From NCBI RefSeq assembly GCF_003173715.1, contig NZ_CP029550.1, positions 2,046,001 to 2,110,000 on the forward strand: a stretch of 64,000 bases of DNA, given 5' to 3'. Below, piece after piece: positions 57,857 through 64,000 of this stretch. The translations under genes and the position numbers were made by a program. Position 1 is the first letter of the stretch; every line of letters begins with the position of its first letter. The DNA is from Methylobacterium durans. GTDB lineage: Bacteria > Pseudomonadota > Alphaproteobacteria > Rhizobiales > Beijerinckiaceae. The notes under the pieces were generated by a model that ran no database searches, was not told the origin of the DNA, and saw only the letters and a list, made by a program, of their open reading frames with translations.

Positions 57857-58434
57857 TGAACCCGAACCGTTCCGCCACCGCCATCCCGGCCTTTCCGGAA
57901 GCTGGTCTATCCGAACGGCTGGGGCCACCGGACACGCTCGATGCAGACCAGCAGGCCGCTGCTGACGAGCTGATCAACGGCCCGCGCCGGGGCGTCTACG
58001 GCCCGTTTCGGCCGCTATTGCACCGCCCGCCGCTCCTGCAGGCGGTGGCCAAGGTCGGCGAGACGCTGCGCTACGCGGGGACGCTCGACGATGCGTTGCG
58101 CGAGTGGACGATCTGCGTGGTGGCGCGTGAGGTGTCCAACGTGTTCGAGTGGGACATGCACCTGCCATTGGCTGAGGCCGCCGGCGTGCCCGCAATTGCC
58201 CTAGCCGCCATTGAGCGGGGTACGGCGCTACCGGGCGACATGCGGGGCGACCTCGCGCTTGCGCGCACCATCGCCGCCGAACTCATCAGCCAGCATCGCT
58301 TGAAAGACGAGACCTACGCAGACGCCCTTCGGACCTGGGGCGAGGCGGGAACGGTCGAGCTGCTGACGCTGGTCGGCTATTTCGTGATGGTGTGTTGGCT
58401 GATGAACGTGGCTCGCACGCCAGGGCCTGCATGA
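57856..58434 (+). CDS. Carboxymuconolactone decarboxylase (AhpD-like) family protein
   Basis: 192 residues. NGPRRGVYGPFRPLLHRPPL then LREWTICVVAREVSNVFEWD and MHLPLAEAAGVPAIALAAI fit the CMD fold. The Cys-x2-Cys of AhpD is absent, and WDMHLPLA replaces it as in the carboxymuconolactone-type subgroup. It is coupled to the MFS gene; together they may export and modify an aromatic or reactive compound (inference). Confidence 0.8.
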   Translation: MNPNRSATAIPAFPEAGLSERLGPPDTLDADQQAAADELINGPRRGVYGPFRPLLHRPPLLQAVAKVGETLRYAGTLDDALREWTICVVAREVSNVFEWDMHLPLAEAAGVPAIALAAIERGTALPGDMRGDLALARTIAAELISQHRLKDETYADALRTWGEAGTVELLTLVGYFVMVCWLMNVARTPGPA

Positions 58435-58644
58435 TCCAGCTTTTGATTCCGCAGGCAGACCACGTCACCATCTACGAGTGCCAGATGGCGTGCCGAGTCG
58501 AGCCGTTATCGAGTTCGCGCGCGCGCTCCGAACCTGATCAGCTTGGCGAGCCGACAGGTTTCGGCGCAGGCTAACAGGGCTTCGATGCTGTCCGTGCGCC
58601 GCCATCGGAAAACTCGACGCGATCCCTAAGGGTTTGAGGTCACG

Positions 58645-58896
58645 ATGCGGTACTCCCTCGGCCTTCTGATGGTTCTCGCATTTGGCGGCCTCGCATCCGC
58701 TGTTGAGGCGCCGATCACGATCGAACGCCTACTCGGTGACGGTTGGGAGATCGCGGGATATGCGGGGAACCTCGACGTGCGAACCTCTCTGATCCTGTTC
58801 CGGAAGACGGATGTGAAGCACCTCGTGCAGTGCTCCACCCTGTACGATGTGACGAGGAGCCAACGCGTCGTCGTCAACTGCTACGAGCTGCGCTGA
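58645..58896 (+). CDS. Small secreted protein
   Basis: 83 residues. Signal peptide MRYSLGLLMVLAFGGLASAV. The mature part (LLGDGWEIAGYAGNLDVRTS; LFRKTDVKHLVQCSTLYDV) has two cysteines. It resembles small uncharacterised periplasmic proteins. Confidence 0.6.
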   Translation: MRYSLGLLMVLAFGGLASAVEAPITIERLLGDGWEIAGYAGNLDVRTSLILFRKTDVKHLVQCSTLYDVTRSQRVVVNCYELR

Positions 58897-58963
58897 AGGT
58901 GGGCTGCAACCGGGCGCTGAGTGCGCTTCTCTCTGTTTGACCGGGATGGCCACGGTCCCTTTC

Positions 58964-59929
58964 TCAGATGCTCGCCGGTTTGCCCCCGATCTCGATGGCT
59001 CTGCGGGCCATCATCAAGGCCCCCTTGCGCGAACGGGCTGCTCCAACGAAGCGGCGAGAGTGGGCGAACACGGCGTCGGGCACGCCGCTGGCCAGGGCCA
59101 GTTCAGCGTCGCGCAAGCCGGCCCAAGCCTCCGGTAGCGGAAGGCGCTGAGCAAACGAGCCAGGCTCCGGCGGCATGGCATCCACCATCCAGTTGTCGTT
59201 CGAGACCGGATACACGGCGTAGAGAACGGGGAGCACATGCGCGAAGACCGCTCCTTCCCAAGGCATCTTCCGGTCGAGCTCCAGCACGCGCGGATCCGTC
59301 GACCGGGCATGAGCGTCGAGAACGGCAGCTTCAGCGGCAAGGCGCGCGCGCACCGCCTCGATGCGCCGCGTGAGAACAGCTTGCACCAGATTTGCTGCCT
59401 GCAGGAAGGCCGTATCCTCGGCTGTTCGATCACCGAATGCGGGCGTGTCCCAGGCTGGATTCAGGTCCTCAACAATCGCGGCAAGGCCCAGGGCATCGCC
59501 GGGTCTGCCGACCCCATTGTCTGTCTCATCGATGCGCCGCACCAACTCGCGATCGATCACTGCTCCGACTTGCGCATCGAACTGCGCGGTATCAGGGGGA
59601 CCCGGCACGTTCTGCACGGCGGCTTCACCGTAGTGGCGCCAGATCAATCCGGCCGCGCTGAAGGGCGTGCCATCCTCTCGCACCTACGCGCCACGCTGGT
59701 GATGGTCGAAACGACCCGCTGCGGGCTCGTAGGCTGCTCCCACGTCCCACACCAGATCGGCTCGCGCGATCTCAGCCTCGTCTCGGGTTCGCACAAGCTC
59801 ATGATCTCGCCCGGTCTCACGCAGGCCGAGCGCCAGTCGAAGGACAACGTAAGCGAAGGTTTCGTCGAGGTGGAAGGTCCCGCTATGGGTGGCCAGGCGG
59901 CGGGTGGATGGCAGCATCACCTTCTCCAA
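58964..59929 (-). pseudogene. MYG1-family exonuclease/hydrolase split by in-frame TAG
   Basis: The first part (from 59929) reads ATHSGTFHLDETFAYVVLRL and ends AAGRFDHHQRGA-stop; the second starts with GTG directly after the stop (59683) and reads REDGTPFSAAGLIWRHYGEA on to GGKPASI. Both are in the same frame, so a single TAG at 59684-59686 interrupts a normal 320-residue MYG1 (DHH-like) protein between two conserved blocks. Either a nonsense pseudogene or two polypeptides by reinitiation at the GTG. Confidence 0.75.
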
Positions 59930-60256
59930 TCAGCTCTTCGGCTGAATGGGTCGGAGCGTATCACCGATCCCGCTCCCTAGACGGCCTCGCTTCGAGCCGA
60001 GGCGCGAAGCTGGCCGGAAAGGTCATCAACCCCGAACAGTTCGGGTGCCTCGCCTGAGGACCGCCCTGCTGGCGATGGCAGGTACGATTCGTTCATCGGC
60101 TTACGACGGGTTCGAGGAGCGTCCGCTTTTCAGTAGCCCGACCTTGGGCTGCAGACGACCGATGTTGGCCGAGAGCGGCCTGTCCGCTATCGGCATTTGG
60201 GCCGCAGAAGCGGACGCTCATAGCGGCCTAGGAAAAATCTGGCTGCTTTGCCGCCT
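59930..60256. other. Intergenic region
   Basis: 327 bases between convergent-spaced minus-strand genes; no gene or clear regulatory site seen. Confidence 0.4.
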
Positions 60257-62197
60257 CTAGATCTTGATCTGCGCACCGATCTCCACGACCCGGTCCACGG
60301 GTATGCGGAAGTAGCGGGACGCGTCGGTCGCGGTCCAGGCGAGCGCGATGTAGAGGCGGTCCTGCCAGACCGGCATGCCGGTCTCCGGCGAGGCCACCAA
60401 GACCCGCCGCGTGAGGAAGTAGGACAGGTTGCCGGTGTCGAGCCCAGCGCTGGCGAGGGCGCGCGGTAGGTCGGGCAGCTCCATGAAGCCGAAGCGCACC
60501 GTCACGCAGGAGAAGGCGTCCGTGAGCTTCCGGATCGTGATGCGCTCGGCCTCAGGCACCCGCGGCTGATCCTCCGTGACCACATGCAGGATCAGGTTGT
60601 GCGCGTGCAGTACCCGGTTGTGCTTCACGTTGTGCATCAGGGCCCCCGGCGTGTCGCCGGGCGTGCCGGTCAGGAACGCGGCCGTTCCGGGCACTCGCTG
60701 AACCGAGCCGGTCTCGGCCATGCGGGTGAACTCGGAGAGCGGCACGCGCCGACGATGAATTTCCTCGGCGATGAGGCCCGAGCCGCGCCGCCAGGTCCAC
60801 ATCGCCGTGACGAGCGCCGCCCCGATCGTCAGCGGCACCCAACCGCCGTGGAGCAGCTTGAGGGCGTTGGCGGACAGGAACACCAACTCGATCAGCAGGA
60901 AGGGCGCGATGACGAGGGCCGCGAGGGCGGGCGACCAGCGCCAGACCCTCCAGGCGACGATGAAGAGCAAGCTCGCGGTGATGACCATGTCGCCGGTCAC
61001 TGCGATGCCGTAGGCGGCCGCCAGCGCGCTCGATGACTTGAAGAGCACCACCACGAACACGACCGCAATCAGCAGCCACCAGTTCACCCGCGGGATGTAG
61101 ATCTGCCCCTTCTCAGTCTCTGAGGTGCGCTGCACGCGCATGCGCGGCAGCAACCCGAGCTGCATAGCCTGCTGCGTGATCGAGAAGGTGCCAGTGATGA
61201 CCGCTTGGCTCGCGATGATTGTGGCGACCGTGGCGAGCAGCACCATCGGCAGCAGGGCCCAGGCCGGGTAGAGCAGGAAGAAGGGGTTCTCGATCCGCTC
61301 GGGATGGGCCAGCAGCATGGCGCCCTGGCCCAGGTAGTTGAGGGCGAGCGCCGGCAGAACGAGGGCGAACCATGCCGTCCGGATCGGCCCGCGGCCGAAA
61401 TGGCCCATGTCGGCGTAGAGCGCCTCCGCGCCCGTCACGGCCAGGAACACGGCGCCAAGCGCCAGCAGGCCTGCCGTGCCGTGGCCGAGCAGGAAGGCGA
61501 CGCCATGGGCCGGGTTGAACGCGCCGAGGATGCCGGGGTCGTCCGCGATGTGACCGAGCCCGCCGAGCGCCATGACGACGAACCAGAAGGCCGTGATCGG
61601 CCCGAAGAAGGTCGCCACCCGCGCCGTGCCGTGGCTCTGGGCCGCGAACAGGCCGATCAGGATCGCGAGGCTGATTGGCAGGACATACGGTTCGAAGGCG
61701 GGTGTGACGAGCTTCAGCCCCTCGACGGCCGAAAGCACCGAGATTGCCGGCGTGATGATGGCGTCGCCGTAGAACAGGGCGACGCCGACCATGCCGAGCA
61801 CGATGACGAAGCCGCCAGAATGTCCGAGGGCACGTTGGGCGAGCGCCACCAGGGACGGCGTGCCGCCCTCGCCGTCGTTGTCCGCCCGCATCACGATGAG
61901 CACGTATTTCAGCGTGACGATCAGGATCAGCGCCCAGAGGATCAGCGAGACGACACCGAACACCATCTCGCGGGTGAGACCGTGCCCGCCGGACGCCGCA
62001 TGCAGGGATTCCTTCAGCGCGTAGAGCGGGCTCGTGCCGATGTCGCCGTAGACGACGCCGACCGAGCCGAGCGTCAGCGCCCAGAAGCCGGTCTTCGAGT
62101 CGTGCTCCGTGCTCGCCGGCAACGAGGCCTGCAACGATGCTTGGGTCGATGCTCGGACCGACGAAAGCTCAGTCGTGGCACGAGTAGGCATGGACAC
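60257..62197 (-). CDS. kup: KUP-family potassium transporter
   Basis: 646 residues with about 12 membrane helices and a C-terminal cytoplasmic domain. GDIGTSPLYALKESL near residue 50, FYGDAIITPAISVLSAVEG near 140 and SQAVITGTFSITQQAMQLG near 330 are diagnostic of Kup K+/H+ symporters. A polar N-terminal extension of about 35 residues. Length typical. Probably monocistronic. Confidence 0.95.
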   Translation of the reverse strand: MSMPTRATTELSSVRASTQASLQASLPASTEHDSKTGFWALTLGSVGVVYGDIGTSPLYALKESLHAASGGHGLTREMVFGVVSLILWALILIVTLKYVLIVMRADNDGEGGTPSLVALAQRALGHSGGFVIVLGMVGVALFYGDAIITPAISVLSAVEGLKLVTPAFEPYVLPISLAILIGLFAAQSHGTARVATFFGPITAFWFVVMALGGLGHIADDPGILGAFNPAHGVAFLLGHGTAGLLALGAVFLAVTGAEALYADMGHFGRGPIRTAWFALVLPALALNYLGQGAMLLAHPERIENPFFLLYPAWALLPMVLLATVATIIASQAVITGTFSITQQAMQLGLLPRMRVQRTSETEKGQIYIPRVNWWLLIAVVFVVVLFKSSSALAAAYGIAVTGDMVITASLLFIVAWRVWRWSPALAALVIAPFLLIELVFLSANALKLLHGGWVPLTIGAALVTAMWTWRRGSGLIAEEIHRRRVPLSEFTRMAETGSVQRVPGTAAFLTGTPGDTPGALMHNVKHNRVLHAHNLILHVVTEDQPRVPEAERITIRKLTDAFSCVTVRFGFMELPDLPRALASAGLDTGNLSYFLTRRVLVASPETGMPVWQDRLYIALAWTATDASRYFRIPVDRVVEIGAQIKI

Positions 62198-62468
62198 GTT
62201 CCTCCGGCCGGTTCGAGCCCGCTCTCAGATGCGCCGCCTCAACGGCCGAGGAGCCAGCATCGTTCGCCGGACACGGACGTTGGTAGTGCCCGTCCGGCCG
62301 GGATGACGCGTCGCGGCTCCGTCTTCGACGCACGTCCGCGCCCCGGTCATCATCCCTCCGGCGCAAGGTTCCCGTGGCGCGTGGCATTTCAGCAGCAGGC
62401 AGACGGCCCAGCCTCGTGTCTAAGCGGAGAGGCAGACACCCCGCCTCCAGAGGGCCCGACGCAGGACC
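62198..62468. other. Divergent promoter region kup / outer-membrane gene
   Basis: 271 bases; no recognised operator or riboswitch. Confidence 0.4.
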
Positions 62469-63464
62469 ATGACCGCACGTTTCAGGCTCGCACGTCGCGT
62501 CTCCCAGGCGGTCGCAGCCTTGCTCGCCCTGGCGGTCTTCGCCTCGCTCCCCGCCCGAGCCAAGCAGGACGGCGCTTCCGACAAGGCCGGCTCCTCGGCG
62601 GGCGGCAAGGGAGACGGCCAGGAGGGCGGCAAGTCAGACAAGCAGAAGGACGTCGATACCGAGCACCTGTTCGGCTTCACCGAGGGCGCCGACGCGGGCG
62701 AGAAGGGCGAGCAGGAGGTGGTGGTCGATACCGTCACACGCCTGAGCAAGCGCCGCGACGGACCAGGCCCATCGACTTACCGTGTGCTCGACACCCGCTT
62801 CGCCTACCAGTTCAACCCCATCGACAGGTTCAGCGTCGAGTTGAGCGCCTTCGGCAACCTCCGTCGCCAGCGCAACATCGTGGATCTGGACGACAAGTCC
62901 TTCGGCACCTTCGACGGGGTGTCAGTGGAGCTCAAGTACCAGTTCCTGAAGGGCTCTGCCGAGCAGCCCCTCGGGCTGGCGATCGAGGTGCGACCGCGCT
63001 TCACCCGCGTGCTGCCGATCGAAGGCAACGGGGCCAACATCTTCGACATGGAAAGCCTGCTGCAACTCGATGTTCAGGTGGTGCCGGACAAGATCTGGTA
63101 CGGCAGCAACATCAGCTTCGAGCCAGCCGCAGGGCGGCAGCGAGGTTCCGGCGAGGGATACCGCTCTTCGACGTTCCTGTGGTCGAACGCCGTTGTTGGA
63201 CGGATCGCGGAGAAGACCTTCCTGGGCCCGGAGGTTCGCTACCTGCGGGGCTATGACGGGATCTTCCTCAACCGCTTGGAGAGCGAGGCGCTCTTCATCG
63301 GTCCTGCGTTGCACCACCGTTTCACTGAGAAAGCCTGGCTGACGCTGGCCTACGGAGCGCAGGTCTGGGGTCGCGACACCGATCCGGCGTACGCGCGGCG
63401 TGCCCTGGGCCTGAACCAGTTCGAGCGCCACAACCTGCGCGTGAAGTTCGGCATGGAGTTCTAG
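62469..63464 (+). CDS. Outer-membrane beta-barrel protein
   Basis: 331 residues. Signal peptide VAALLALAVFASLPARAK, a Gly/Ser/Lys-rich linker (GSSAGGKGDGQEGGKSDKQK), then alternating amphipathic strands (FAYQFNPIDRFSVELSAFGN; LAIEVRPRFTRVLPIEG) and a C-terminal aromatic (HNLRVKFGMEF), typical of outer-membrane barrels. Function unknown. Confidence 0.7.
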   Translation: MTARFRLARRVSQAVAALLALAVFASLPARAKQDGASDKAGSSAGGKGDGQEGGKSDKQKDVDTEHLFGFTEGADAGEKGEQEVVVDTVTRLSKRRDGPGPSTYRVLDTRFAYQFNPIDRFSVELSAFGNLRRQRNIVDLDDKSFGTFDGVSVELKYQFLKGSAEQPLGLAIEVRPRFTRVLPIEGNGANIFDMESLLQLDVQVVPDKIWYGSNISFEPAAGRQRGSGEGYRSSTFLWSNAVVGRIAEKTFLGPEVRYLRGYDGIFLNRLESEALFIGPALHHRFTEKAWLTLAYGAQVWGRDTDPAYARRALGLNQFERHNLRVKFGMEF

Positions 63465-63744
63465 CTAGGAAGCCGCATGGCGCACCTCCTGATGGTCGCT
63501 GAATCGCACTCAGCCCCACCGAAGATGGAACGTAGAGCGCTATGAGAGGCGACAAGGCCGCATGCTGGGGAAGTACGCCCTAGAACACGTCCTCTCATCC
63601 GCGTCGTAGCGCTCGGGATCCATTGCCTTGTATCTCTGAGTTGCCCGCTCTGTCATCAGCGGAATGTGCACCGCGGGCACGATCTGGTCTCTGGCCACCG
63701 ACTCCGGTGGCGCGGTGAGCATGGTGGCCCAGAAGGCTCCCTAA

Positions 63745-64000
63745 GTAATTACCCACGCCTCTGATGGGGGCGCCGTTCAGGCGACGGTGGCGAGGATCGT
63801 CGCGAACGGGCTGGCGCCGGAGAGGCGGGCGGTGTCGACGACGGTGCGGATGTCGGCCTCGCCGGTAGCGGCCCACATCGCACGGTAGCCATTGGTCATC
63901 TTCCGTTGCACGACGGCGGGACGGAGCAGGCGCTCGCAGCCGTTGTTTGTGACCGCGACCGTGCCGGGATGATCGAGGAAGACCAGGAGTTGATCGCGGG
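63745..64000 (-). mobile_element. IS66-family element, edge only
   Basis: Starts at GTAATTACCCACGCC (63745), consistent with a GTAA-type IS66 end. Only the transposase C-terminus is inside the window. Confidence 0.65.
63777..64000 (-). CDS. IS66-family transposase, C-terminal part
   Basis: About 74 residues up to the window edge: VTNNGCERLLRPAVVQRKMT, then AMWAATGEADIRTVVDTARL and a tail ending ATILATVA. NN-x-CER-x-LRP is the conserved acidic end of the IS66 catalytic domain. Partial only because the window stops. Confidence 0.8.
   Translation of the reverse strand, partial: RDQLLVFLDHPGTVAVTNNGCERLLRPAVVQRKMTNGYRAMWAATGEADIRTVVDTARLSGASPFATILATVA

Noticed and set aside
61205..63256. 683-residue plus-strand ORF antisense to kup
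   Set aside because: Composition (Glu/Arg/Gly/His) is typical of a GC-rich antisense shadow; it also crosses the real outer-membrane gene in another frame.

Overview
The window looks like a chromosomal segment of a GC-rich alphaproteobacterium of the order Rhizobiales, most likely Methylobacterium or Methylorubrum. This is inferred from gene families, not from a search. The pointers are a NepR/EcfG general stress response (GSR) locus, MucR and GapR (DUF2312) regulators, an Usg protein, an intracellular PHB depolymerase, a CIRCE-controlled groESL operon and a dense load of insertion sequences.

Layout. 1-5.9 kb is core-like: a PhzF-family gene, a NUDIX hydrolase, a small lipoprotein, an SRPBCC protein, a spermidine-synthase-like methyltransferase and leuA, which carries a Leu-rich leader peptide and hairpin. 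It ends in tRNA-Lys(CTT). 5.9-9.7 kb looks like the decayed remnant of a tRNA-integrated, satellite-like element: a cluster of GTCACACG iterons, a DUF927 helicase-type protein, an unknown partner, a broken prim-pol and an AlpA-type regulator. No integrase was found. 10.6-13.4 kb holds PHB depolymerase, a PAS protein and a small unknown. 13.8-18.5 kb is an IS cluster: a nepR-ecfG locus cut twice, by an IS5-family and an IS3-family element, followed by an IS256-family element. 18.5-25.6 kb is gene-poor accessory DNA with small unknown proteins, a second NepR-like ORF, a Tat-exported hydrolase and a CoiA-like nuclease. 25.6-49.4 kb is rich in regulators and envelope/stress proteins: GapR, MucR, DUF883/DUF1469/DUF3618-type membrane proteins, an AI-2E-family transporter, NnrD, DUF1003, an inositol-phosphatase-like protein, a thioredoxin-reductase-like flavoprotein, two YihY/BrkB paralogues, low-affinity iron permease, a CBS-site-2 protease and a Na+/H+ antiporter. 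It is broken by IS701- and IS5-family insertions in an SGNH hydrolase. 49.9-51.4 kb is an IS1182-family element. 51.5-64 kb holds usg, groESL, a LysR/MFS/carboxymuconolactone-decarboxylase-like cluster, a split MYG1-type gene, kup, an outer-membrane protein and the edge of an IS66-family element.

How the parts fit. Seven GGAAC-N16-(C/G/A)GTT sites, matching the EcfG promoter, lie upstream of the nepR-ecfG locus, a bidirectional pair of stress genes, a DnaJ-like zinc miniprotein, an isochorismatase-like hydrolase, the Na+/H+ antiporter and a helix-hairpin-helix miniprotein. I infer that much of the envelope/stress set is GSR-controlled, while the local ecfG copy has been inactivated by IS elements.

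Quality warning. At least six genes are broken by what looks like loss of one base in a G/C run (PhzF, SRPBCC, DUF927, AI-2E transporter, second BrkB, IS1182 transposase). The regularity suggests homopolymer sequencing error at least as strongly as gene decay, so pseudogene calls at these places are provisional.
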